From the NCBI RefSeq assembly GCF_027857615.1, contig NZ_JAQIFT010000043.1, positions 124,001 through 188,000 of the forward strand: DNA of 64,000 bases, read 5' to 3'. The position numbers and the translations under genes are program-made. Shown piece after piece: positions 27,023 through 35,487 of the stretch. Each line of letters starts with the position of its first letter. Within the stretch, counting starts at the first letter, position 1. Under the pieces are notes generated by a model. It made no database searches. It was not told the origin of the DNA and was given only the letters and a program-made list of their open reading frames with translations. Source of the DNA: Holtiella tumoricola. GTDB lineage: Bacteria > Bacillota > Clostridia > Lachnospirales > Cellulosilyticaceae.

Positions 27023-28474
27023 ATGGAAAAGATAAAGCCATCAGAAGGTGTAGGCATGAAAAAAACGCTTTCACTATGGAATTTTTTTACTATAGGATTT
27101 GGGGCGATTATCGGTACAGGATGGGTTTTATTAGTTGGTGACTGGATGATTATTGGCGGAGGTCCTGTAGCCGCAATGATTGCATTTCTTATTGGAGCAA
27201 TTTTCTTACTACCAATAGGAGCCGTATTTGGAGAATTAACAGCAGCTATTCCTATTTCAGGGGGAATCGTAGAGTATGTAGACCGAACTTTTGGAAGTAA
27301 TGCTTCTTATATTACAGGTTGGTTGCTAGCGCTAGGAAATGGTATTCTTTGCCCTTGGGAAGCTATTGCAATCTCTACATTAGTCTCAGACATGTTTGGA
27401 GAATTTTTCCCTATTTTACGTTCAGTTAAGCTATATACCATTCTTGGGGCAGATGTATACTTATTCCCAACGATTATAGCACTTTGTTTTGCAGGGTATG
27501 TTATTTGGTTGAACTTTAAAGGAGCATCTTCTGCAGCTAAATTACAAGCGTTCCTTACTAAAGCATTATTATGCGGTATGGTATTAGCAATGGGAATCTC
27601 TTTTATTAAAGGTGGACCTAGCAATATTACACCAATATTTGCACAAGTAGATGGAGCGACTTCAAGTACAACAGCAACCAGTTTATTTGCAGGGATTATT
27701 TCTGTATTAGTTATGACACCTTTCTTCTATGCGGGATTTGATACCATTCCACAACAAGCAGAAGAAGCAGCAGAAGGATTGGATTGGAATAGATTTGGCA
27801 AGATTATAGGGCTAGCTCTACTCGCAGCTGGTGGATTTTATATGGTTTGTATTTATTCATTTGGTACCATTATTCCTTGGTCAGACTTTGTACAAAACAC
27901 AGTACCAGCACTTGCTTGTTTAAAAGGTATTAACATGATTTTATATATTGTGATGCTTTGTATTGCAACACTTGGGCCAATGGGGCCTATGAATTCTTTC
28001 TACGGCGCAACAACACGTATTTTACTTGCAATGGGTCGTAAAAAACAATTACCAGAGTCTTTTGCAAAGGTAGATCCTGAAAAGGGTACACCAACTACAG
28101 CCAATTATCTAATTGCAGCACTTACCATTCTTGGGCCATTCCTTGGTAAGAAAATGTTAGTGCCATTAACTAATGTTTCAGCGCTTGCATTTATATTCTC
28201 ATGTACAATGGTAAGTTTTGCTTGCTTAAGAATGAGAAAAACAGAACCAGATCTTCCAAGACCTTATAAAGTACCAGGTGGAAAGATTGGTATTGGGGCA
28301 GCTTGTTTATGTGGTTCTCTTATCGTAGCACTTATGGTTATTCCAGCAAGTCCAGCAGCATTAAATGCTGTAGAATGGATTATTGTTTTAGGCTGGATTG
28401 CAATTGGTATAGTACTTAAGCTTATTTCAACTAAGAAAAGAAGTAGCTCTAATGGCTATTCTTTAAATAAATAA
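27023..28474 (+). CDS. APC-superfamily amino acid permease
   Basis: Membrane transporter of 483 residues with about twelve hydrophobic segments. The first helix carries GFGAIIGTGWVLLVGDW, which matches the APC unwound-helix motif G-[AS]-IIG-[ST]-G. A second conserved region is YAGFDTIPQQAEEA in the middle. The start at 27023 has GGGGAGG about 10 bases upstream; an earlier ATG at 27015 is in another frame and stops after six codons. It is followed 21 bases later by an amidohydrolase gene, so import and hydrolysis of the same compound is likely. The substrate is not readable. Confidence 0.93.
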   Translation: MEKIKPSEGVGMKKTLSLWNFFTIGFGAIIGTGWVLLVGDWMIIGGGPVAAMIAFLIGAIFLLPIGAVFGELTAAIPISGGIVEYVDRTFGSNASYITGWLLALGNGILCPWEAIAISTLVSDMFGEFFPILRSVKLYTILGADVYLFPTIIALCFAGYVIWLNFKGASSAAKLQAFLTKALLCGMVLAMGISFIKGGPSNITPIFAQVDGATSSTTATSLFAGIISVLVMTPFFYAGFDTIPQQAEEAAEGLDWNRFGKIIGLALLAAGGFYMVCIYSFGTIIPWSDFVQNTVPALACLKGINMILYIVMLCIATLGPMGPMNSFYGATTRILLAMGRKKQLPESFAKVDPEKGTPTTANYLIAALTILGPFLGKKMLVPLTNVSALAFIFSCTMVSFACLRMRKTEPDLPRPYKVPGGKIGIGAACLCGSLIVALMVIPASPAALNAVEWIIVLGWIAIGIVLKLISTKKRSSSNGYSLNK

Positions 28475-28495
28475 AATAAATTTAGGGGGTCAACA

Positions 28496-29737
28496 ATGAA
28501 AAAAATAGCATTTGTAAATGGTCTTTTAATTGATGGTACAGGTAAAGCACCTATTAAAAATTCTTTAGTATTAATAGAAGATAAGAAAATTGTGTATGCA
28601 GGAGAAATGAAAGCCTTTGGAGATGACTATAAAAAGGTAGATATTGCTGGTAAAACGATTATGCCAGGGTTAATTGATACACATCTTCATTTTAGCGGAA
28701 ACTTGACAGATGATGATAGTGATTGGGTACTAGAAGATCCTATTCAAAAAACAGTTGTTGCTGTACAACAAGCAAAAGAATGTTTAGAAAGAGGATTAAC
28801 TACTGTTGGTGAAATCTCACGTTCAGGGTTACATATCCGTAATATGGTTGAAGCTGGGGTTATGAAAGGGCCTCGTATTGTAGGAACAGGATTAGGCTTT
28901 GCACGTACTTGTGGACATGGTGATTCACATAGATTACCATCTTGGTATAATGATCAATCTCATCCATGGGCAGAACGTGTAGATGGCCCTTGGGATTTAC
29001 GTAAAGCAGTAAGAAGAAGACTTAGAGAAAGCCCAGATGCTATCAAAATTTGGTCAACAGGTGGCGGTATCTGGAGATGGGATAAAAAATTAGATCAACA
29101 TTATACATTAGAAGAAATTCAAGCAGTTGTAGATGAATGTAACATGGTAGGCATTCCAGTATGGTCACATGCAGAAGGTTATGGCGGTGCTTTAGATTCT
29201 GCTAAAGCTGGTGTACATCTTATTATCCATGGTCAAACTTTAAATGATGAATGTCTTGATATTATGGCTGAAAAAGGGATTTACTTCTGTCCAACTATTC
29301 AGTTCTTAAATGAATGGTTCAAAACTTATGCACCTCCTTATATCCCAGAAGTACATGATCAATATGAAGGTGCAACAGTAGCAGAAAAAGAACTTAATCG
29401 TGTTTATGCAAACTTAAGAAAAGCAAAAGGCAAAGGTATTGGACTTACCATTGGTTCTGACTCTTTCTGCTCTAGTTTAACACCTTATGGTATTACAGCT
29501 ATTGGTGAAATGTATTCATTCGTAGAAAAAGCAGGTATTTCAGAAATGGATACACTTGTTGCAGCAACTAAAGTAGGGGCTGAAATGTTAAATGTAGGTG
29601 ATATTACAGGAACAGTTGAAGCAGGTAAATTCGCAGATATTTTAGTTATTAATGGAAATCCTTTGGAAAATATTCGTGCCATTGATGTAGACAACATGGA
29701 AATGATTATGAAAGAAGGAGACTTTATAAAAAAATAA
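28496..29737 (+). CDS. Amidohydrolase-superfamily metal-dependent hydrolase
   Basis: Cytoplasmic metallohydrolase of 413 residues related to imidazolonepropionase- and prolidase-like amidohydrolases. Metal-site features are in order: the HxH of DTHLHF (His63, His65), a Lys in DAIKIWSTGGG that is probably carboxylated, His in WSHAEGYGG, His in IIHGQTLND and Asp in IGSDSFC. The C-terminal GKFADILVINGNPLENI strand is typical. It shares an operon with the APC permease, so it probably opens a cyclic amide or splits an N-acyl or dipeptide substrate brought in by that permease. The precise reaction is not known. Its own terminator follows. Confidence 0.9.
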   Translation: MKKIAFVNGLLIDGTGKAPIKNSLVLIEDKKIVYAGEMKAFGDDYKKVDIAGKTIMPGLIDTHLHFSGNLTDDDSDWVLEDPIQKTVVAVQQAKECLERGLTTVGEISRSGLHIRNMVEAGVMKGPRIVGTGLGFARTCGHGDSHRLPSWYNDQSHPWAERVDGPWDLRKAVRRRLRESPDAIKIWSTGGGIWRWDKKLDQHYTLEEIQAVVDECNMVGIPVWSHAEGYGGALDSAKAGVHLIIHGQTLNDECLDIMAEKGIYFCPTIQFLNEWFKTYAPPYIPEVHDQYEGATVAEKELNRVYANLRKAKGKGIGLTIGSDSFCSSLTPYGITAIGEMYSFVEKAGISEMDTLVAATKVGAEMLNVGDITGTVEAGKFADILVINGNPLENIRAIDVDNMEMIMKEGDFIKK

Positions 29738-29757
29738 TTTATAAAGATTAAAAGGTA

Positions 29758-29823
29758 AAACCACCTTAAGAAACGCCTGATCCGATTGGATTGTATAACG
29801 ACGTTTCTTAAGGTGGTTTGTTG
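29758..29823 (+). terminator. Intrinsic terminator (CCACCTTAAG-type hairpin with structured loop)
   Basis: A perfect 18-bp stem (29758-29775 with 29802-29819). The 26-base loop contains its own small hairpin ATCC-GATT-GGAT. The T-rich tail TTTGTTGTTTT follows. Confidence 0.88.
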
Positions 29824-30013
29824 TTTTAGGATGATTTTATACTATAAGTTATAATTGAGATAAAAAGCGTATAGGGGGGGCTGGGGTGAAATATATAGTT
29901 TATAATAAGGTGATTATAGATGGAGAAGAAGTGAAGTTTAATCCTACATAATATAAAATTATAATACACTAAAAATATAAAAATAGAAATTAAAGCTATA
30001 TAAGGAGTAAGTC

Positions 30014-30844
30014 ATGAAAAGTGTAATCATTAATGAGTGTATGCAAAAGTTTAATGTGAGATTAAGTACGGCAAGTTACGTGAAATGTTCTAAAGACTGG
30101 AAGCAAGACTACTATCTTTCACCACGTAGCGCCTTAGGCTATATCAAAGAGGGAGAGGGGTACTTTATGCTAGAAGAGGAGAAGTTTTTTCCAAAGAAAG
30201 GGCAAATGTATTTCTTGCCAGAGCAGCACAGACATTCTTTTTCTGTAATGAATCAAGAGAATACGTTTGAAAAATATTATTGTCATTTTAATACCATGCC
30301 AGGAGCAACCAATATATTCAAGGTGATGAAAGTACCAAATTTTGTAACGCCTAGGGATCCAGACTATATAGAATTTCTTTTCAAACAAATGATAGAAGTG
30401 TGGGAACAAAAAGAGGGATATTTAAATAGTTTAAAAATAAAGATTTTGTTGTATCAAGTTTTTGAACATTATTTAGAAGCCTGTGATATAGATCAAATAA
30501 AAATTAAGCATCACTATAAACAAGAAGCATTAGAAGAAATTTTAAAATTTATCGATGAAAATTTGGATAAGAAAATAAGTTTAAAAGAAGTAGCTTATGA
30601 GTTTGGTTATAGTACACAGTATTTTTCTAAGATTTTCAAGAAAAGCTTAGGTATTACTTTTCTGCAATATATGAATCAGTTAAAGATGGAGAAAGCTAGA
30701 GAGTTGATTATCTATAGCAATAAAAGTATGTCTGAAATAGCATATACATTAGGATTTGAAAATCAATATTATTTTTCTAATACTTTTAAGAAAGAAAATG
30801 GTGTGTCGCCAACAGATTATAAAAAAATGTATATAAAAATATAA
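30014..30844 (+). CDS. AraC-family transcription regulator with cupin-like N-terminus
   Basis: DNA-binding regulator of 276 residues. Residues about 15-110 form an AraC-type cupin ligand domain (SPRSALGYIKEGEGYFMLEE, FLPEQHRHSFSV). Residues about 175-276 hold two helix-turn-helix units (LKEVAYEFGYSTQYFSKIFKK and MSEIAYTLGFENQYYFSNTFKK) with the usual GVSPTDYKK ending. The start has AAGGAG well placed. A weak AT-rich stem (30841-30849 with 30855-30863) begins at the stop codon. It lies directly before the beta-helix gene and probably controls it. The sugar ligand is unknown. Confidence 0.92.
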   Translation: MKSVIINECMQKFNVRLSTASYVKCSKDWKQDYYLSPRSALGYIKEGEGYFMLEEEKFFPKKGQMYFLPEQHRHSFSVMNQENTFEKYYCHFNTMPGATNIFKVMKVPNFVTPRDPDYIEFLFKQMIEVWEQKEGYLNSLKIKILLYQVFEHYLEACDIDQIKIKHHYKQEALEEILKFIDENLDKKISLKEVAYEFGYSTQYFSKIFKKSLGITFLQYMNQLKMEKARELIIYSNKSMSEIAYTLGFENQYYFSNTFKKENGVSPTDYKKMYIKI

Positions 30845-30879
30845 AATCAGGCTATGATTTTATATTGGTTAGTGGAGCA

Positions 30880-30916
30880 TATCATCATACAATAGGGCTT
30901 ATACTGTATGATGATA
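30880..30916. promoter_or_regulatory. 12-bp inverted repeat overlapping ribosome site of beta-helix gene
   Basis: TATCATCATACA (30880-30891) and its exact complement TGTATGATGATA (30905-30916) are 13 bases apart. The second arm touches the AAGGAGC ribosome site at 30916-30922. There is no T-run, so it is not a terminator. It may be an operator for the AraC protein or an RNA hairpin affecting translation. Confidence 0.5.
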
Positions 30917-30931
30917 AGGAGCGAAAGTAGA

Positions 30932-33184
30932 ATGCCTAATGAACAATTAGAGTTTTATATAGCAACAGATGGATGTGATACCCATATAGGAAGTTTGGAA
31001 AAACCCTTTAAAAGTTTTGAAAAGGCTATAGAAGTGATAAAAGAGCATGGAACCCATAGAGGAAAGATTATTTTCTGGATAAGGAAGGGAATTTATAGAT
31101 TAAAGAATACTTTAATATTTGATGAAGAAATAGTGATGAATCCATTATTACATATTTGTTTTAGCCATTATTTAGACGAAGAGGTGATTATAAGTGGGGG
31201 TGTGTTATTAAACACACAGTGGAAAGCATATAAGAATGGTATTAAAGTAGCTGATATTGGGATGAATCATGATTTTGATATGTTATTGATGAATGGTAAG
31301 ACACAGGTTTTATGTAGATATCCCAATTATGTAGAAGATGAAATATTAAATGGATATAGTGAACAAGCTTTGTCACAAGAGAGAGTAGCTACATGGGAAA
31401 ATCCTAAAGGTGGTTATATAAGAGCCCTTCATGAAAAGGATTGGGGTGGAAACTCTTATAGGATTAAGGGGAAGACTGTAGATCAACAATTAATATATGA
31501 CTGGGTAGGTGATAATAATAGGGGTGCAGGACATAGCAGGAAAAAAGTTATGGTAGAAAATATTTTTGAAGAGTTGGATAGTGAAAGGGAATGGTACTAC
31601 GACTCAGATACAGGGAAATTATATTTTTATCCCCCAAAAGGAGAGGATTTAGAGCAAGCTACCTTTGAAGGTGCAACATTAGAAACACTATTTACTTTTA
31701 AAGGAAAATCTATAGAAGAACCAATCCAGAATATTACTTTGGAGGGATTAACATTTACTTGCACTCATCGCACACTTTTTACAAGGCGCTATGAGCATCC
31801 CTTAAGAGGGGACTGGGGGATAGCTAGAGCTGGTGCTATCTACATAGAAAATGCAGAAGGGATTAATATTAAGAAGTGCAAGTTTTATGATTTAGGTGGC
31901 AATGGGATAATGATGTCAGCTTATAACAAGGGACATGTGGTTGATTATAACGATATAGAAAATATAGGCGCATCAGGTATATTAGTTGTAGGATTACAAA
32001 AAGCCACAAGAGATCCCTCTACATGGGAAAATCATAAAACAACAATAGAAGACTATGAAGTTGGTCCAAAAACAGAAGACTATCCAAGAAATATAATGAT
32101 TAGTAATAATTATATTTATAATAGTGGGATTTATGAGAAGCAGTCTGCAGGGGTTTGTATTTCTATCTCAGAGAACGTTACAGTATCTAAAAATACAATT
32201 CATCATGTACCACGAGCGGGTATTAATATAAGTGATGGAACGTTCGGAGGACATATTATAGAAGGCAACGATTTGTTTGATTGTGTAAGAGAAACAGGTG
32301 ATCATGGACCTTTTAATTCATGGGGAAGAGACCGCTTTTGGTCTGTGCCAGAATATAATACAACAGGGCTATTTGGAAAGGAAAAGCGCCCTTATGCATT
32401 ATTAGATGCAAGAAGTAGAACTATTATTAGAAGCAACCGTATTCATGGAAATCATGCTTTTGGAATAGATTTAGATGATGGATCTTCTAACTATGAAATC
32501 TATAATAATTTATGTTTAGGCGTAGGCATAAAAACAAGAGAAGGTTTTGATCGTAAAGTATATAATAACATTCTTATAGGTTGTTGCTTTGAAATACATT
32601 GTACTTATGCAATGAATGAAGATATGTTTTTCAATAACATAATTTATAACTATAAAGCCTATAACTTTATTGCCATCAATGAAGGAAATACAACACGATT
32701 TAAAGATAATGTGTGTTACAAAGATGAGGAAGTATTTAATCAGCCTTCTTCAAATGATTACTCACTTAAGGTAACTTCAGATGCCTTACAGTTAGGGTTT
32801 AAGAACTTTCCTATGACGGACCAAGATTTTGGAAGACAAGATAAACCTAATCCACCTGTATATGTCTATATCTATGGAGGAAGTGAAGAAAGTTACTATG
32901 AACTAGAAGATGCAAAACTCATAGATATTACAGATGATGGATTACGTTCAGCAACTGGGCTCCCAGATTATAAAGGAATGTACCTTTTAGACATTCCGGC
33001 AATAGGTTGGTGGGTAGAGCAAGGATTTCGTATAGGTGATGTTATTAGAAAGGTTAATGATGAAAAAATAGTGGATACCCAAGACTTTATGAGGGTGTAT
33101 AAGCAACTAGAAGAAGGAACAGATTATGAGATACAAGTTTATAGGAATCAAACGTATCATACTTTAAAGATAAGAAAAAAATAA
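30932..33184 (+). CDS. Right-handed beta-helix (pectate-lyase-like) protein with PDZ-like C-terminus
   Basis: Large protein of about 750 residues. The N-terminus FYIATDGCDTHIGSLEKPFKSFEKAIEVI is the usual entry strand of parallel beta-helix glycan-active enzymes (GH120/GH141 or polysaccharide-lyase-like). Repeated NNYIYNSG-, NTIHHVPRAGI- and SNRIHGNHAFGIDLDDGS-type turns in residues about 310-600 are beta-helix coils. The last 80 residues (about 670-750) form a PDZ-like domain (VEQGFRIGDVIRKVNDEKI). No signal peptide is seen, so it is probably cytoplasmic, acting on imported oligosaccharides. The open frame begins at 30908, but AAGGAGC at 30916-30922 fits the ATG at 30932. Catalytic specificity is unknown; an AraC regulator precedes it. 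Confidence 0.83.
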   Translation: MPNEQLEFYIATDGCDTHIGSLEKPFKSFEKAIEVIKEHGTHRGKIIFWIRKGIYRLKNTLIFDEEIVMNPLLHICFSHYLDEEVIISGGVLLNTQWKAYKNGIKVADIGMNHDFDMLLMNGKTQVLCRYPNYVEDEILNGYSEQALSQERVATWENPKGGYIRALHEKDWGGNSYRIKGKTVDQQLIYDWVGDNNRGAGHSRKKVMVENIFEELDSEREWYYDSDTGKLYFYPPKGEDLEQATFEGATLETLFTFKGKSIEEPIQNITLEGLTFTCTHRTLFTRRYEHPLRGDWGIARAGAIYIENAEGINIKKCKFYDLGGNGIMMSAYNKGHVVDYNDIENIGASGILVVGLQKATRDPSTWENHKTTIEDYEVGPKTEDYPRNIMISNNYIYNSGIYEKQSAGVCISISENVTVSKNTIHHVPRAGINISDGTFGGHIIEGNDLFDCVRETGDHGPFNSWGRDRFWSVPEYNTTGLFGKEKRPYALLDARSRTIIRSNRIHGNHAFGIDLDDGSSNYEIYNNLCLGVGIKTREGFDRKVYNNILIGCCFEIHCTYAMNEDMFFNNIIYNYKAYNFIAINEGNTTRFKDNVCYKDEEVFNQPSSNDYSLKVTSDALQLGFKNFPMTDQDFGRQDKPNPPVYVYIYGGSEESYYELEDAKLIDITDDGLRSATGLPDYKGMYLLDIPAIGWWVEQGFRIGDVIRKVNDEKIVDTQDFMRVYKQLEEGTDYEIQVYRNQTYHTLKIRKK

Positions 33185-33268
33185 ATTGCTTATAGCAGAT
33201 AACTGTTTATCTCCTTATAAAAAAGGATATAATCTTCTAATATATAATTCTAAAGTAGGTGATAACAT

Positions 33269-33643
33269 ATGACAGGTATGTTGGTTTTAGCAAGGCGGAA
33301 TTTGAAGTTTTTAAATAGAGAAATGGAATATTTGAATGAAGGGGTAAATGAAGACGATTTAGTCAATGCATGTTTTCATACGCATATGATTATAGAGTTA
33401 GCACTTAAGCATTTATTAGAGGTTAACGGTCTTCCTTCTAACTTTACACATCAGTTAAAAACACTTATTAAAATGTGTAAAGGTTATGAGCTACCGATCC
33501 CAGAGGAAGTAACCACTCATTATATTGAGATGAAAGATTGGGATACAGAGACGTTATATAATATTCATTTTGAAGGTGATTTTGAAATTGTACAAGCATT
33601 GCACCCAGTCTTAAATAAATGGCTAAAAGAATTAGAGAAATGA
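33269..33643 (+). CDS. HEPN-domain-like protein
   Basis: Small all-helical protein of 124 residues. The segment NACFHTHMIIELALKHLLEVNG followed by THQLKTLIKMCKGY resembles the HEPN domain (first helix pair, then an HDL-like helix). The catalytic R-x4-6-H motif of HEPN RNases is not evident, so it may be a binding or scaffold member. No MNT nucleotidyltransferase or antitoxin gene is adjacent, so a toxin-antitoxin role is not supported. A -10 box TATAAT at 33228-33233 suggests its own promoter. Function is unknown. Confidence 0.65.
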   Translation: MTGMLVLARRNLKFLNREMEYLNEGVNEDDLVNACFHTHMIIELALKHLLEVNGLPSNFTHQLKTLIKMCKGYELPIPEEVTTHYIEMKDWDTETLYNIHFEGDFEIVQALHPVLNKWLKELEK

Positions 33644-33655
33644 ATAGAGTAAAAT

Positions 33656-33685
33656 TTGAAACTAAATTCTAAATTGTGATAGAAT
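33656..33685 (+). promoter_or_regulatory. Putative promoter of ABC exporter operon
   Basis: TTGAAA (33656-33661) and TAGAAT (33680-33685) with an 18-base spacer, 50 bases before the first exporter gene. Confidence 0.5.
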
Positions 33686-33734
33686 AATAAACATGCGAAT
33701 AATAATATGACAGCTGTGAAGGAGGGAGACAACA

Positions 33735-35486
33735 ATGCAAAAAATTTTATCGTATTATTTGAAACCTTATTATTTTCGTATGAGTATAGGTTTTATCATC
33801 AAGTTTGTAGGTTCTATTATGGACCTTTGTTTACCATGGATATTGGCTTATATGATTGATACAATTATTCCTATTCAGGATAAGAGTAAAATTTATTTAT
33901 GGGGGCTTATGATGATTGTATGCTCCTTTTTAGCTGTCTCGTTTAACATCATTGCTAATAGGATGGCATCTAAAGTGGCGAGTGAGGCAACAGAGCATAT
34001 TAGAAATGATTTGTTTAAGAAGGTAATGTACTTATCAGATGCTTATATTGATACGTATACCAAACCTTCACTTATGTCTAGACTGACAACAGATACCTAT
34101 AATGTGCATCAGATGATAGGAAGAATGCAGCGTCTAGGGGTAAGGGCACCAATCCTTTTAATAGGAGGAATCATTGTAACTTTAACGTTAGATCCAGTAC
34201 TTGCTTGTGTACTTATTATTACCTTGCCATTTTTAGTATGGATTATGCTGAAGGTATCTAAAAGAAGTATTCCGATGTACACTCAGTTACAACAATCCAT
34301 TGATCATTTTGTAAGAATTGTTAGAGAAGATATTAGTGGGATTCGTGTTATTAAGGCACTGTCAAAGGAAGATTACGAGAAGAAACGTTTTGAAAAGATC
34401 AATGATGAAGTGGTAGCACAAGAGCAAAAAGCTGGAATGATCATGGCAATTATTGACCCAAGTGTAAGTGTCATTATGAACTTAGCCTTAGTAGGTGTAT
34501 TGACTGTAGGGGCTTTTAGAGTGGATAGTGGCTTAAGTGAAGTAGGGAAGATCTTAGCTTTTATGACCTATTTTACCATTATCCTAAATGCGATGATTTC
34601 TATATCTAAGATGTTTATCATTCTTTCAAAAGCTATTGCTTCAGCAAACCGTATTGATACTATTTTAGCCTTAGAAGATGATATGGAAGTTATAGAAATT
34701 CTAAAGGATTATGAAGATGAAAATATTGCTACAGATAAGGCAGTAAATGAGGGGTATCATATAGTATTTGAGAAGGTTTCCTTTGCCTATAACCAAGGTG
34801 AAGAAGAGGACTTAAAGGATATTAGTTTTTACATAAAACCGGGAGAGACATTAGGAATCTTGGGTGGAACAGGTGCAGGGAAGAGTACAATCGTCAGTCT
34901 CCTTTTACGTTTTTACGATGTAAAGGAAGGGCGTATTTTAATAGATGGAAGGGATATTAGAAGTATTCCACTTCAAGAGTTACGAAGTAAGTTTGGTGTT
35001 GCTTTTCAAAATGATATGATTTTTGAAGATACAATCTTAGAAAATGTAAATCTTGGGAGAAATTTAAGTGAAGAGGAAATACAAGAAGCATTGCTTTATG
35101 CAAGAGCGAAGGAATTTGTAGAGCAGAAAACGAATAATTTAGAAGAAGCTCTAGATATTAAAGGGGCTAATTTAAGTGGTGGACAAAAGCAAAGAATCCT
35201 TATTGCAAGAGCATTGGCAGCCCATCCAGAAATCCTTATCCTTGATGATTCATCTAGTGCATTAGATTATCAAACAGATGCTATGTTGCGTCAGGAACTA
35301 AGTAGCCACTTTAAACGTACCACTAAGATTATTGTAGCCCAAAGGGTAAGTTCTATCATGCAAGCAGACCATATTATTGTCTTAGAAGAAGGACGAATGA
35401 TTGGCTATGGCAGACATGATGAACTAATGGCACAATGTGATTCCTATAGACAGATTAGTGCATCACAAATGGGAGGTGTAGCTTAA
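33735..35486 (+). CDS. Heterodimeric ABC exporter, half-transporter with degenerate site (TM287-like)
   Basis: Half-transporter of 583 residues: six membrane helices (about 1-310) then an ATPase domain with Walker A GGTGAGKST, Q-loop AFQNDMIFEDT, signature LSGGQKQR and Walker B ILILDDSSSALD. The residue after the Walker B Asp, normally the catalytic Glu, is Asp here, and the H-loop His is replaced (IIVAQRVSSI, Gln). This is the pattern of the non-hydrolytic site in heterodimeric exporters such as TM287/TM288 and BmrC/BmrD. The partner begins 2 bases after the stop. Drug or lipid export is the usual role of the family; the substrate is not known. Confidence 0.93.
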   Translation: MQKILSYYLKPYYFRMSIGFIIKFVGSIMDLCLPWILAYMIDTIIPIQDKSKIYLWGLMMIVCSFLAVSFNIIANRMASKVASEATEHIRNDLFKKVMYLSDAYIDTYTKPSLMSRLTTDTYNVHQMIGRMQRLGVRAPILLIGGIIVTLTLDPVLACVLIITLPFLVWIMLKVSKRSIPMYTQLQQSIDHFVRIVREDISGIRVIKALSKEDYEKKRFEKINDEVVAQEQKAGMIMAIIDPSVSVIMNLALVGVLTVGAFRVDSGLSEVGKILAFMTYFTIILNAMISISKMFIILSKAIASANRIDTILALEDDMEVIEILKDYEDENIATDKAVNEGYHIVFEKVSFAYNQGEEEDLKDISFYIKPGETLGILGGTGAGKSTIVSLLLRFYDVKEGRILIDGRDIRSIPLQELRSKFGVAFQNDMIFEDTILENVNLGRNLSEEEIQEALLYARAKEFVEQKTNNLEEALDIKGANLSGGQKQRILIARALAAHPEILILDDSSSALDYQTDAMLRQELSSHFKRTTKIIVAQRVSSIMQADHIIVLEEGRMIGYGRHDELMAQCDSYRQISASQMGGVA

Positions 35487-35487
35487 G

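Noticed and set aside
26851..27057. Minus-strand frame of 68 codons in the divergent spacer
   Set aside because: Low-complexity Phe/Leu-rich product from A-rich DNA, overlapping the start of the permease gene; no ribosome site.
29874..29885. G-rich run as a possible quadruplex
   Set aside because: Only two G-runs are present in the stretch, too few for a four-tract quadruplex.
33269..33643. HEPN-MNT toxin-antitoxin pair
   Set aside because: No nucleotidyltransferase gene is adjacent and the HEPN RNase motif is not evident.
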